64,000 nucleotides of DNA from CAZROT01 sp964601895 (lineage in GTDB: Bacteria; Pseudomonadota; Gammaproteobacteria; Enterobacterales; Enterobacteriaceae), in NCBI GenBank assembly GCA_964601895.1, contig CAZROT010000006.1, positions 1-64,000 on the forward strand, given 5' to 3'. The notes under the pieces were generated by a model. That model saw only the letters and a program-made list of their open reading frames with translations, searched no databases and was not told the origin of the DNA. Of the stretch, positions 18,217-27,704 are shown piece after piece. A program made the position numbers and the translations under genes. The number at the start of each line of letters is the position of its first letter. Positions within the stretch are counted from its first letter, which is position 1.

Positions 18217-20559
18217 TTATTGACCAAACATATCCTTAATCCAGTCGGCAACATCGTCTTCTCCTTGTTCCACCGTCTTTTCGCTGTCGGATAGCGGCTG
18301 TTGCACTGCCGCCTGAGTGGTATGACACAAGGTTTCAGGATGGTCGGTCCAGACCGGAATGGCACGCCAGCTGCCAGACTCGTTACAGATAAAATTACCG
18401 GTAGCATCAATATTCATTAAATTAATTCCTTGCGGTGGTGACAGTAATAATGGTAAAGGTGTCTGGTTTTCCAGATAACGCCGATACAGTGGCAATGCAC
18501 CCGTAGCACCACTCAAGCCGGCCGGCCCGTAATTATCACGACCTACCCAAATAATAGCGACTTCTTTACCATCAATGCCAGCAAACCAGCTGTCACGTAA
18601 ATCATTAGTTGTACCCGTCTTGGCTGCCAGATGATAGTTCGCATACTTGCCTGCCAGAGAGCGTGAAGTTCCACGTATTACTCCCTGTTGCATACTGTAT
18701 AACGTCAGATAAGCTGCCTCGGGAGATACGGTATTTTCCGCCTGCGGAAAACTCTGATACAGCACACTGCCATCTTCAGTAACGACCGAGCGCAGTGCTG
18801 AAAGAGGCGCCCGATTACCGCCACTGGCAATCGTCTGGTACTCCTGCGCCACTTCCACCGGCGTCAGGCTGGTCGAGCCCAGCAGCATGGCAGGGACAGA
18901 ATCAAGCGCTGATTCTGGAATACCTAAACGCTGTAAGGTCACATTGATATTATCCAGTCCAACAGCCAGACCTAAATTAATGGTAGGTATGTTAAGAGAG
19001 TAGGCGAGTGCATCCACCAGCATCACCTGGCCACGAAACCGCCTATCATAATTTTGCGGTTCCCATAAAGAGCCTCCGGGTTGTTTCAATGATAAAGGCT
19101 CATCCAGCAACCAGTTATTCAGGCGATATTTATCTGGCTGACTGAGTGCACTCAGATAAGTTGCTGGTTTGGCAAGAGATCCAATGGGTCGACGTGCCTG
19201 CATTGCGCGATTAAAACCAGCAAATTGTGGTTGCGCACCGCCTACCATGCTACGAATTTCTCCGGTAAACCTGTCAACCACTATCATGGCAGCTTCCAGA
19301 TCATCGAGCTTACGAGCCACTTTCAGTGCAGGAATACCTGCGCTAATCGCTTTTTCTGCAGCATCCTGAGAGACAGGATCAAGTGTGGTGAAAATTTTTG
19401 CACCAGATAAATCATACACCTTATCACCCAGCTTTTGCTGTAATTCCTGGCGTACCATCTGTATAAAAGCCGGTTGTGGTGAAATAACTCCACCTTTAGG
19501 CTGTACACCCAGTGGCCGTTCACTCAACATACTGTACAGCTCTGCATCAATCACTGCCTGGTTTTCCAGTATTTTTAACACCAGATTACGCCGCTCCAGC
19601 GCCAGTTGCGGATTCCGCCAGGGATTGTACAATGATGCTCCCTTGACCATACCAACCAGTAGCGCCTGTTGATCAAGACTCAATTCATCAACCGGGCGGC
19701 CAAAATAATAAAGGCTGGCCAGTGGAAAACCGTGGATTTGATCATCGCCACTTTGTCCAAGGTAAACTTCATTCAGATACAATTCGAGAATACGATCCTT
19801 GTCATAGCGAAAGTCAACCAGTAAGGCCATATAAGCTTCATTGATCTTACGCCATAAAGAACGTTTGTTAGTCAAAAATAGATTTTTTACTAACTGCTGA
19901 GTCAGCGTGCTACCTCCCTGTACGGTCCGTCCCGCCATCATATTAGCCAGTGCTGCCCGAGCAATGGCATATAAACTAATCCCCTCATGTTGATAAAAAT
20001 GACGATCTTCAGCAGCCAGCAGCGTATCCACTAACAGTTCAGGAAAACCAGTACGCGGAACAAACAGACGCTGTTTACCCTCAGAGGATTGCAGCATGGT
20101 AATCAATTTAGGATCCAGGCGAAAAAAACCAAAACTGCGCTGGTTATCTGCATTTTCAATCTGTATCAGACGATCATTATCAAATAACAGACGGGCATGA
20201 ATGCTATCTTCTTTTCCATCAGGAAAATCAAAAGGCCGTCGTAATATTTCAATACTATCGTTGCTTACCTTAAATTCACCTGGCCGCATAATGCGGTTTA
20301 CCAGGCGATACTGCATACCTTCCAGCAAATAAATCATCTCTTTTTTACTGTAAGGCATGCCCGGTTCCAGATTAAGCATCCGGCTGTATACTGCTGCGGG
20401 CAATTGCCACACCTTACCATCAATGCGCTGACGTATCTGTGTATCCAGCCAGACACCGTAAATAGCCAGTAACAGCACGGTGATTAAAAATAATTTAATT
20501 AATAAACCTGTCCAATGGCGTTTTTTTTTCTTATTAGCAGAGAGCCTGTCAGATGCCAT
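18217..20559 (-). CDS. mrcB: Penicillin-binding protein 1B
   Basis: Bifunctional peptidoglycan synthase anchored in the inner membrane. A short cytoplasmic basic tail and one membrane helix (about 18-40) come first, then a UB2H-type domain. The glycosyltransferase domain has Glu185 in AAEDRHFYQHEG. The transpeptidase has Ser462 in SLAK, SLN at 522-524 and KTG at 648-650. The 780 residues resemble the shorter (gamma) form of E. coli PBP1b. The frame opens at TTG 20562, but ATG 20559 follows at once and is preferred. hrpB, its usual neighbour, is missing. Confidence 0.95.
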   Translation of the reverse strand: MASDRLSANKKKKRHWTGLLIKLFLITVLLLAIYGVWLDTQIRQRIDGKVWQLPAAVYSRMLNLEPGMPYSKKEMIYLLEGMQYRLVNRIMRPGEFKVSNDSIEILRRPFDFPDGKEDSIHARLLFDNDRLIQIENADNQRSFGFFRLDPKLITMLQSSEGKQRLFVPRTGFPELLVDTLLAAEDRHFYQHEGISLYAIARAALANMMAGRTVQGGSTLTQQLVKNLFLTNKRSLWRKINEAYMALLVDFRYDKDRILELYLNEVYLGQSGDDQIHGFPLASLYYFGRPVDELSLDQQALLVGMVKGASLYNPWRNPQLALERRNLVLKILENQAVIDAELYSMLSERPLGVQPKGGVISPQPAFIQMVRQELQQKLGDKVYDLSGAKIFTTLDPVSQDAAEKAISAGIPALKVARKLDDLEAAMIVVDRFTGEIRSMVGGAQPQFAGFNRAMQARRPIGSLAKPATYLSALSQPDKYRLNNWLLDEPLSLKQPGGSLWEPQNYDRRFRGQVMLVDALAYSLNIPTINLGLAVGLDNINVTLQRLGIPESALDSVPAMLLGSTSLTPVEVAQEYQTIASGGNRAPLSALRSVVTEDGSVLYQSFPQAENTVSPEAAYLTLYSMQQGVIRGTSRSLAGKYANYHLAAKTGTTNDLRDSWFAGIDGKEVAIIWVGRDNYGPAGLSGATGALPLYRRYLENQTPLPLLLSPPQGINLMNIDATGNFICNESGSWRAIPVWTDHPETLCHTTQAAVQQPLSDSEKTVEQGEDDVADWIKDMFGQ

Positions 20560-20791
20560 CAAATCATCGCCTTCGTCATAGTATTATCATGCAGTCCGAG
20601 TTTCTGATACTCATCATCGCCAGTGCGCCTTTGACGTATCCGTTGCTCACGGGTTGGTTTCTTATTGGCAAAAAATATCACATCATTGATGCCCTGCTAA
20701 GCTCTGATTCCGGCCATATGTTAGCAATCCTTGCCGGAGAAGACTGCATGGTAGCTGATAGTAAGTATCATCCAATCAACAGGTGAAGAAA

Positions 20792-21499
20792 ATGTTCTTT
20801 TCCAGACCGTTACAACCTGCCAGATTGCTACGACGCTACAAGCGCTTTCTGGCGGATGTCACCACACCTTGCGGCACCCTACTGACACTACACTGTGCCA
20901 ATACCGGAGCCATGACCGGCTGCGCGCCCACCAACAGCATTGTCTGGTATTCCACATCAGACAATCCTGCACGTAAATATACCCACAGTTGGGAGCTCAC
21001 ACAAACCCAGACGGGAGAGTGGATTTGTGTTAATACACTGCGCGCTAATACGCTCGTCAAAGAAGCCATTGAACAAAATCATATTATTGAATTATCCGGC
21101 TATACTGGATTAAAACCAGAAGTCAAATACGGCCACGAAAACAGCCGTATTGATTTGCTATTACAAGCTGATAATAAAGTTAATTGCTATATTGAAGTCA
21201 AGTCAGTGACCTTATTACAGCAACAATGCGGGTATTTTCCTGATACTGTGACTCTGCGTGGCCAGAAACACTTACGGGAATTAACAGCGGTGGCTGACCA
21301 GGGAAACAGAGCGGTACTTTTCTTTGCTGTGCTGCATTCAGGCATCAGACAGGTTGCTCCCGCACGGCACATTGATCCTGACTACGCACGACTTATGAAA
21401 CAGGCGCAGGCATCAGGAGTTGAAATAATTTGCTATGGTGCTTCTCTGTCATCCGAGGGTATGCAATTGAAGGCTCGTTTGCCGTTATTGCCCTATTAA
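20792..21499 (+). CDS. sfsA: SfsA family DNA-binding/nuclease-like protein
   Basis: Described in E. coli as a factor stimulating maltose genes; the fold carries a PD-(D/E)xK-like motif (SRIDLLLQ ... CYIEVKSVTL). I start it at ATG 20792 (MFFSRPLQPARLLRRYKRF), which follows AGGTGA and yields 235 residues (234 in E. coli). A GTG at 20783 would add three residues. Divergent from mrcB; ligT and hrpB are absent. Located before dksA, as in E. coli. Confidence 0.93.
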   Translation: MFFSRPLQPARLLRRYKRFLADVTTPCGTLLTLHCANTGAMTGCAPTNSIVWYSTSDNPARKYTHSWELTQTQTGEWICVNTLRANTLVKEAIEQNHIIELSGYTGLKPEVKYGHENSRIDLLLQADNKVNCYIEVKSVTLLQQQCGYFPDTVTLRGQKHLRELTAVADQGNRAVLFFAVLHSGIRQVAPARHIDPDYARLMKQAQASGVEIICYGASLSSEGMQLKARLPLLPY

Positions 21500-21683
21500 C
21501 GCGACTTCAGGCAGGATTCAACCTCAAAGTTGTTAAATAAAAGGTTGCCAGATATGCTTTCATATCATACCAAAAAAGACAGGAAGGATTGCCAGTCTTG
21601 TTACCATCTGCTATTTATAGCCGTTTCCTATTTCTTCGGCGCTTTTTAATTTATATCATGCCTAACGTATCAGGAGAAGTATC

Positions 21684-22139
21684 ATGAAAGAAGGGCAAAA
21701 ACGTCAAACTTCATCGCTGAGCATTCTGGCCACCGCTGATGTGGAACCTTATCAGGTAAAACCAGGTGAAGAGTACATGAACCAGGACCAGTTGAATCAC
21801 TTCAGGAGAATCCTTAACGCCTGGCGTAATCAGCTGCTGGATGAAGTGAATCGCACCGTCTCTCATATGCAGGATGAGGCCGCCAATTTCCCTGATCCTG
21901 TTGACCGTGCAGCTCAGGAAGAAGAATTCAGTCTGGAATTGCGTAACCGAGACCGTGAGCGCAAGCTGATAAAAAAAATCGAAAAGACGTTAAAAAAAGT
22001 TGACGATGAAGATTTTGGTTTTTGTGAATCCTGTGGTGTGGAGATTGGTATTCGCCGCCTGGAAGCACGTCCTACTGCGGATTTATGTATTGATTGTAAG
22101 ACCCTGGCTGAAATTCGTGAAAAACAGATTGCGGGGTAA
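21684..22139 (+). CDS. dksA: RNA polymerase-binding transcription factor DksA
   Basis: Works with ppGpp in the RNA polymerase secondary channel to control rRNA and amino-acid promoters. 151 residues, the E. coli length. The coiled-coil tip aspartates are in ANFPDPVDRAAQEEE, and the four-cysteine zinc finger reads CESCGV ... CIDCKTLAEI. SD AGGAGAAG precedes the ATG. gluQ, normally next, is missing. Confidence 0.97.
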   Translation: MKEGQKRQTSSLSILATADVEPYQVKPGEEYMNQDQLNHFRRILNAWRNQLLDEVNRTVSHMQDEAANFPDPVDRAAQEEEFSLELRNRDRERKLIKKIEKTLKKVDDEDFGFCESCGVEIGIRRLEARPTADLCIDCKTLAEIREKQIAG

Positions 22140-22159
22140 CAGACAACCCGTCTGTTTTT
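22139..22159 (+). terminator. Rho-independent terminator of dksA
   Basis: ACAGAC (22139-22144), loop AACCC, GTCTGT (22150-22155) and a run of five T (22155-22159) directly after the dksA stop codon. A compact classical terminator. Confidence 0.75.
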
Positions 22160-22418
22160 CTTAAACATGTTCAAATAACATTGCGATAACGACACTCTGG
22201 TGTATCTGGTAAAAAAGCCACGCAATCACCAGCAAAAATCCCATGATATTGACATGAATAATGCACAATTTCAGAAGAATATCAGATGGATAAATTACCT
22301 GAGGAGGCGATGAAATAAGCAGGATACAACAGCATTCTCAAAAGGAATCGGGTAAGTTATTATAGGCTATTGTCTTGTTGGTGTTTCAATCTTTTATTCA
22401 TCATTATCGAGGTGTACC

Positions 22419-23870
22419 ATTTTCACACGAGTAGCAAAATTATGTCGTAACATACTGATAAAAAATAGTAAAAATATAAGTGATGATAAAGTAGCCGGTA
22501 AAAAAGGCATCATTTCCAGTGCGGACACCGCTCTTAAAAGGAATGCCACCTCACCAGCCCAAACAAATGCCATAACCGTTATTCCATGCGATCAGCACAA
22601 TATTACGCGTACGGATATCAGCAGCAATGCATTAAAAGTGCTTTCTCGTCTGCATAAATCCGGTTATGAAGCTTACCTGGTCGGTGGCAGTGTGCGCGAC
22701 ATGCTATTAGGTAAAAAACCTAAAGACTTTGATATCACGACCAACGCCACACCGGAACAGGTATACAAACTATTCCGTAATTGCCGACTCATTGGTCGGC
22801 GGTTCCGCCTTGCACATGTCATGTTTGGGCCAGAAACTATTGAAGTTGCCACCTTTCGTGGCCATCATGTGCCAGAATCGACAGAGCAAGGCGATAAAAA
22901 CTCTTCCCAGCAGACCCAAAACGGTATGCTATTACGCGACAATATCTTTGGCTCTATAGAAGAAGATGCACAACGCCGTGACTTCACTGTTAACAGCCTT
23001 TATTACAGCATTTCTGATGCAACCCTGCGCGATTACGTTGGCGGCTTATCCGACCTCAGGCAGGGGATTATCAGGCTCATTGGTTCCCCTGAAGTACGCT
23101 ATCGTGAAGATCCCGTACGCATGTTACGTGCAGTACGTTTTGCTGCCAAGCTGAATATGACCATCAGTCCTGAAACGGCACAGCCCATACCACAGCTGGC
23201 TTCTTTATTGTATGCCATACCTCCTGCCAGGCTATTTGAAGAATCGTTGAAGCTCCTGCAGGCCGGATATGGTTACATAACTTACACAAAGCTATGTGAA
23301 TATCAGCTGTTTCAGCCCCTGTTCCCAATTATTGCACGTCATTTCACAGAGAATAAACAGTCCTGTACGGAACGCATGTTGCACAAGGTGTTACAAAACA
23401 CCGATTATCGACTACAAAATGACATGAGAGTAAACCCGGCGTTTTTATTTGCTGCCATGCTGTGGTATCCATTAACTGAACATGCGCAGCAACTCATGCA
23501 GAAAACCAATCACATTTATTATGATGCTTTTTTACTGGCCACCAATGAAATACTCGATGAACAATGCCGTTCATTAGCCATTCCTAAACGTATCACATCA
23601 ACGATAAGAGACATCTGGGCATTACAACTACGTCTGCCACGCCGGCAGGGGCAGCGTGCTTACAAATTAATGGAACATCCGAAATTTCGTGCAGGTTATG
23701 ATCTTCTCGCCCTGAGAGCAGAAGCTGAAGATAACGCTGAATTAACACAGCTGACACACTGGTGGACGGAATTTCAAAAAGCCACGCCAGCACAACAAAA
23801 ATCCTTAATGCGTAACCTGGACACACAGTTATCAAACCGGCGGGTACGTAATGGTAAACACAAATCATGA
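22419..23870 (+). CDS. pcnB: Poly(A) polymerase I, ATT start codon
   Basis: Adds 3' poly(A) tails that promote RNA decay. ATG/GTG-based prediction would begin at 22638, inside the enzyme. The same frame is open upstream and encodes family sequence: FTRVAKLCRNIL (E. coli FTRVANFCRKVL), TVIPCDQHNITRTDIS (E. coli TVIPREQHAISRKDIS). It begins at ATT 22419, six bases after GAGGTG. E. coli pcnB is known to start at AUU, which limits its expression. The protein has 483 residues. The nucleotidyltransferase core (LVGGSVRDMLLGKKPKDFDI) and RNA-binding domains are complete. The tail is less basic than in E. coli. Confidence 0.92.
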   Translation: MFTRVAKLCRNILIKNSKNISDDKVAGKKGIISSADTALKRNATSPAQTNAITVIPCDQHNITRTDISSNALKVLSRLHKSGYEAYLVGGSVRDMLLGKKPKDFDITTNATPEQVYKLFRNCRLIGRRFRLAHVMFGPETIEVATFRGHHVPESTEQGDKNSSQQTQNGMLLRDNIFGSIEEDAQRRDFTVNSLYYSISDATLRDYVGGLSDLRQGIIRLIGSPEVRYREDPVRMLRAVRFAAKLNMTISPETAQPIPQLASLLYAIPPARLFEESLKLLQAGYGYITYTKLCEYQLFQPLFPIIARHFTENKQSCTERMLHKVLQNTDYRLQNDMRVNPAFLFAAMLWYPLTEHAQQLMQKTNHIYYDAFLLATNEILDEQCRSLAIPKRITSTIRDIWALQLRLPRRQGQRAYKLMEHPKFRAGYDLLALRAEAEDNAELTQLTHWWTEFQKATPAQQKSLMRNLDTQLSNRRVRNGKHKS

Positions 23871-24367
23871 TCAGGGTCTATATTGCTCTGGGCAGCAATC
23901 TTGCAGAGCCACTGGCACAAATCAGCAACGCGCTACAGGCACTCAGGTGTCTTCATGATACACACCTCGTCACCTGCTCATCCTTTTATCGCACCAGGCC
24001 ATTAGGATCACAGGATCAGGATGATTATCTTAATGCAGTCGCTGCCCTGGATACGCTGCTTTCTCCTGAACAATTACTGGACCAGCTTCAGGCTATTGAG
24101 CATCAACAGGGAAGAGTCAGAAACAAGCATCAACGCTTTGCACCACGCACTCTGGATTTAGACATTATGTTATATGGTAACGAAGTAATTTGTACTGAAC
24201 GACTTACCATTCCCCACTACGGGCTCAAGGAACGTGAATTTATGCTGTGGCCACTCGCAGAAATTGCGCCGCATTTTATTTTTCCTGACAGAGAACTATT
24301 GACAGAACGACTCAAACAGGTCAGTAAAAATGGCATGTCTCTCTGGACAACAGATGCAGGTAATTAA
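23867..24367 (+). CDS. folK: 6-hydroxymethyl-7,8-dihydropterin pyrophosphokinase
   Basis: Folate pathway enzyme preceding dihydropteroate synthase. 166 residues. SFYRTRPLGSQDQDDYLNAV and APRTLDLDIMLYGNE (substrate and Mg-ATP sites) are intact. It overlaps the pcnB stop by four bases (ATGA), implying translational coupling. panB and panC, which follow in E. coli, are absent. Confidence 0.95.
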   Translation: MIRVYIALGSNLAEPLAQISNALQALRCLHDTHLVTCSSFYRTRPLGSQDQDDYLNAVAALDTLLSPEQLLDQLQAIEHQQGRVRNKHQRFAPRTLDLDIMLYGNEVICTERLTIPHYGLKEREFMLWPLAEIAPHFIFPDRELLTERLKQVSKNGMSLWTTDAGN

Positions 24368-24528
24368 GTCCGGTTAGTCTCTGATAAGCAAAAAATAAAA
24401 ATGATAAAAACCCTCTGCCATAAACCCACCTTACCCAAAATGTAGCAAGGCCCGGCATTGCTTATTAGTACAACAGAGCACTATAATCGACACCTTTCTG
24501 ATTACGTCAAACCCGAGGGAAAAAAGAG

Positions 24529-24906
24529 ATGACTCAACACATTCTAACAGCATGCCAGGAAGGTATTTCAGGATGGCAACAGGCCTTTAACCAGGGAAAC
24601 GCTGCGGGTTGCGCAGACCATTACGCGCCAGATGCTATCATGGTAGCAAAACCTTTTGAGCCGGACACCTATACTGGTCGCGAACAAATTCGGGCATTCT
24701 GGCAAAATATCATTAATCAGCGTTATGCTGAGGTGACTTACCAGGATGTAACATGGGAAGCGGAAGGCATTGATGGCTATATCCTGACAGCGAAATGGAC
24801 AATGAACAAAGCCTTTGGTGCAGTACACAGGGAACACTGGAAAATTCAGCCTGATGGTAAAGCACGCCTGGTATATGACGAATTTGAAGTTCAGGGCGAA
24901 ATATAA
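24529..24906 (+). CDS. NTF2-like (SnoaL/DUF4440-type) protein
   Basis: 125 residues with the pattern of the NTF2-like fold: an N-terminal helix (GISGWQQAFNQGNAAGCADHYAPDAIMV), YTGREQIRAFWQNII, and closing strands (HWKIQPDGKARLVYDEFEV). Members include isomerases and proteins of unknown role; no specific substrate can be read. SD GAGGGAAA precedes the ATG. It stands alone before an NlpC/P60 lipoprotein on the same strand, 62 bases apart, so co-transcription is possible. Confidence 0.75.
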   Translation: MTQHILTACQEGISGWQQAFNQGNAAGCADHYAPDAIMVAKPFEPDTYTGREQIRAFWQNIINQRYAEVTYQDVTWEAEGIDGYILTAKWTMNKAFGAVHREHWKIQPDGKARLVYDEFEVQGEI

Positions 24907-24968
24907 TCAAGCGAGATCTGGCCTGATCGACTATAAATGGACTGAATCCACGGAAGGATAAACATATT

Positions 24969-26456
24969 ATGAAAATACAAAATACGATGATATTCAGTCT
25001 GCCAGCAGTACAATTAAGATTTTTTTCTTTCCTGTTTTTTTTAATTCCATTATTCATTACTGGCTGCACCAAGTCTCCCAACAGTCAGCTGAATCGCATA
25101 GATGATACAAAATTTATTTTCCCACTGGATACATACAATCAGGATGTCGATGCATGGATATCCTCTGATACAGCAGGCTATAACCGCCCTTTATTGAAAA
25201 ACAGCATACAACAGACGCACTTTTCACTGTTACTGGCACGTTATTTTGGTACAGCCTCTGAGGATGAATCTCCATGGAATCGTCAATTTATCGAGCGCTA
25301 TCTGGCAGCAGGCGGACAAAAGAGCCTTGCCAGCCTTGAAAAAAAATTCATTGAAACCTTTACTGCTACAAGCAGTGCCGTGTATGGCGAAAATTTCAGA
25401 CCACGCACAGCCGCATGGAAGCAACAGCTGGCTGATAACACACATATTGAACAGTTTTTAATTCCCCAGCATTACGACCAGAAACAACGTGCCATTATCA
25501 TCACTGAAGCACCAGTCAGACACTTACCTGCTACAACCCCTGCATTTAGTGATTTCCAGCTTGCCGGTGAAGGTTATCCTTTCGATAATCTGCAGCATTC
25601 TGCACTCCTGCCGGCAACACCCGTGTATATTCTGGGAACAAGCCGGGATAAAGCGTGGAAACTGGTTCTGTCTCCCTCAGTGACAGGCTGGGTTAACAGT
25701 GAACATATTGCCAGAGTCAATAATGATTTTGTTAATCAGTGGAGAACTGCCGCCATGATACAGCTGGGCGCCCTGATTAATGAACCCGTTTCAGTCAGTG
25801 ATAACCATGGCCATTTTCGTTTCATGGCACGAATCGGCACACTACTGCCGATACAAAAACAACAGAATAACACCCTGTCTGTGCTTATTCCTGTAGGTAA
25901 TGATGAGGGTTATGCCACGATTCGTTATGCCAGCATGTCTGCTGACGACGTACAACTCATGCCGCTTCCTGCAACCCCGAAAAATTTTTCCCACTTAATC
26001 AAGGTAATGAACGGTAAAACCTACGGGTGGGGAAATATGTATGCTAATAACGATTGTTCAGCTGAGTTACGCAATCTGATAATGCCATTTGGTATTTTCT
26101 TACCCAGACATTCAGCCGACCAGTCCAGGACAGGCAAACAGACTGATCTGAGCCAATTAACGCCAGCTGCCAGACTGAATTACCTGAAAACACAGGCCGA
26201 CCCTTTCATGAGCCTGATTTATATCGGTGGGCATATAATGCTTTATATAGGCAACGCAGAGGTGAATGGTCAGTCCACTCCCATCGTCTATCAAAATATC
26301 TGGGGACTACGACCTGCTGACGGTAGCCAGAGAGCAATTATAGGCCAGTCAGTGATTTTCCCTCTGTTGCAACAATACCCACAAACACCTTCATTTCAGT
26401 CACTCGCTGGTAAGAAACAGTTTATTGTGACACAGCTCAATAAGCTGGCTGATTGA
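24969..26456 (+). CDS. NlpC/P60-family peptidoglycan hydrolase lipoprotein with SH3-like domains
   Basis: A signal peptide with a lipobox (LFITGC, Cys33) indicates an outer- or inner-membrane lipoprotein. Residues of about 45-150 resemble the N-terminal helper domain of YkfC-like proteins. SH3-like segments follow (APVRHLPATTPAFSDF; YILGTSRDKAWKLVLSPSVTGWV). The catalytic domain has Cys363 in NDCSAEL and His422 in YIGGHIMLYIG, the NlpC/P60 dyad. It probably cleaves stem peptides in recycling or remodelling of the wall. Full length, 495 residues. Not part of the E. coli order here, so likely accessory. Confidence 0.82.
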   Translation: MKIQNTMIFSLPAVQLRFFSFLFFLIPLFITGCTKSPNSQLNRIDDTKFIFPLDTYNQDVDAWISSDTAGYNRPLLKNSIQQTHFSLLLARYFGTASEDESPWNRQFIERYLAAGGQKSLASLEKKFIETFTATSSAVYGENFRPRTAAWKQQLADNTHIEQFLIPQHYDQKQRAIIITEAPVRHLPATTPAFSDFQLAGEGYPFDNLQHSALLPATPVYILGTSRDKAWKLVLSPSVTGWVNSEHIARVNNDFVNQWRTAAMIQLGALINEPVSVSDNHGHFRFMARIGTLLPIQKQQNNTLSVLIPVGNDEGYATIRYASMSADDVQLMPLPATPKNFSHLIKVMNGKTYGWGNMYANNDCSAELRNLIMPFGIFLPRHSADQSRTGKQTDLSQLTPAARLNYLKTQADPFMSLIYIGGHIMLYIGNAEVNGQSTPIVYQNIWGLRPADGSQRAIIGQSVIFPLLQQYPQTPSFQSLAGKKQFIVTQLNKLAD

Positions 26457-26882
26457 TTCTGCACAGTGCAATCACAAAAACAGCAGCACATAGCCTGTGT
26501 GAGTAATTAATTATTTGTAAATCAGCGTATTTTCGGCCATGGTCATTGCTGTGTTATTGTTACCAGCAAAATCCTAATTCTGCCTTTTCTTAAACAGCAG
26601 GAAATAATGGATTTAACACCTGAAGCAATAAAGCAAGAAGTATAACGAACACTGTCTCAGGTGCGACCACGCATGCAACGTTAAACGCAGATCAAAGAAA
26701 AGAGCTGCCGGATACTGTACAGCGTGGGTTGATTGCTCTCGAGAGACCCCGATATTTTCCCTGGGTGCTGATAAAGGCTCCTGTATGATGCTGAGTTGCC
26801 AGTGATTCCTCGCGAAAAAATACTGCAGCTTATCAGGCTGGAGCAGACATCCTGGCAGGCTGCCAGTATTCAGCGACACAAG
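26457..26882. other. Intergenic region, possible decayed gene
   Basis: 426 bases. On the plus strand, frames from about 26607 read as broken coding sequence (for example ELPDTVQRGLIALERPRY, then after a frame change IPREKILQLIRLEQTSWQ) with several stops. I do not recognise the family. It could equally be chance. Confidence 0.3.
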
Positions 26883-27644
26883 CTACTGGCTTGTTTTTCC
26901 TGATATCGCCTGTGCAAGTGCTAACGGCGCTGAATAGAAAGGAGAATGATCAGCATTTACCAGAGTAACAACACGACACCCCACCCTTTCATACATTCTT
27001 CGCTGATCTTCGGGCATCAGCGCCTTATCCTGTAAACAGACAACGTATAGTTTCTTAATTCTGGCAAATCTTTCCTGTGAAATATGTATCGGCTCAATAA
27101 ACGGGCGCAGCGGCTCTTTCTGTAAAAGCGAGTACGCCTTATCAGCCAATTCCTGGCTGCAGGTATTAAAAAACAACTCCCTGATACGCTGGCTTTTCTG
27201 CAAGGTAATGGCATTACTATCTTCATCTATGCGCATTTCTGTTGAAACACCGGGGAATCTGGATTTTTTCGCTTCCTGGGAAAGCGATTCGTGATTAGCG
27301 GGGATAAAAGCCGCAACATAAATCAGCTGTTCAATTTTTTCAGGAATATTCTCAGCAACCTGAGAAATAATCGTACCCGCCATACTATGACCAACCAGTG
27401 TGACGGGCTGTATGCAGGATTTAACGATGGCCGTTATGCTGTCTACATAAGTGCTTAAGGTAATATCCTCAAAGGGGGTTTTATCATGACCGTGGCCAGG
27501 CAAATCAGGAACAATCACGCTGTGTCCATACTGTGTAAGCAAAGGGGTAATAGCTTCCCAGCACCAGCTTGCATGCCACGCACCATGTAGCAGCAGATAA
27601 ATTTTATGCTTTTGTTCTGGTCGCTTTGCGCGTTTTATTAGCAT
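26883..27644 (-). CDS. Alpha/beta-hydrolase of the plant esterase/EstC type
   Basis: 253 residues with an intact triad: Ser87 in GHSMAG, Asp206 in CLQDKAL and His233 in NADHSPF. The oxyanion segment LLHGAWHASWCW and PDLPGHGHD are typical of the salicylate-esterase/hydroxynitrile-lyase-like branch, which bacteria also carry. No signal peptide, so probably cytoplasmic. Substrate unknown. It has no clear ribosome binding site and stands alone next to yadH. Confidence 0.82.
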   Translation of the reverse strand: MLIKRAKRPEQKHKIYLLLHGAWHASWCWEAITPLLTQYGHSVIVPDLPGHGHDKTPFEDITLSTYVDSITAIVKSCIQPVTLVGHSMAGTIISQVAENIPEKIEQLIYVAAFIPANHESLSQEAKKSRFPGVSTEMRIDEDSNAITLQKSQRIRELFFNTCSQELADKAYSLLQKEPLRPFIEPIHISQERFARIKKLYVVCLQDKALMPEDQRRMYERVGCRVVTLVNADHSPFYSAPLALAQAISGKTSQ

Positions 27645-27704
27645 GTCTAAATATAGCGCCCTGGTATAGTTGAAAAATATCAGAAAATATCAGGCTAATT
27701 CATC

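Noticed and set aside
20553..20786. 77-codon plus-strand frame between mrcB and sfsA
   Set aside because: No recognisable product, no SD, overlaps the mrcB start; more likely a divergent promoter region.
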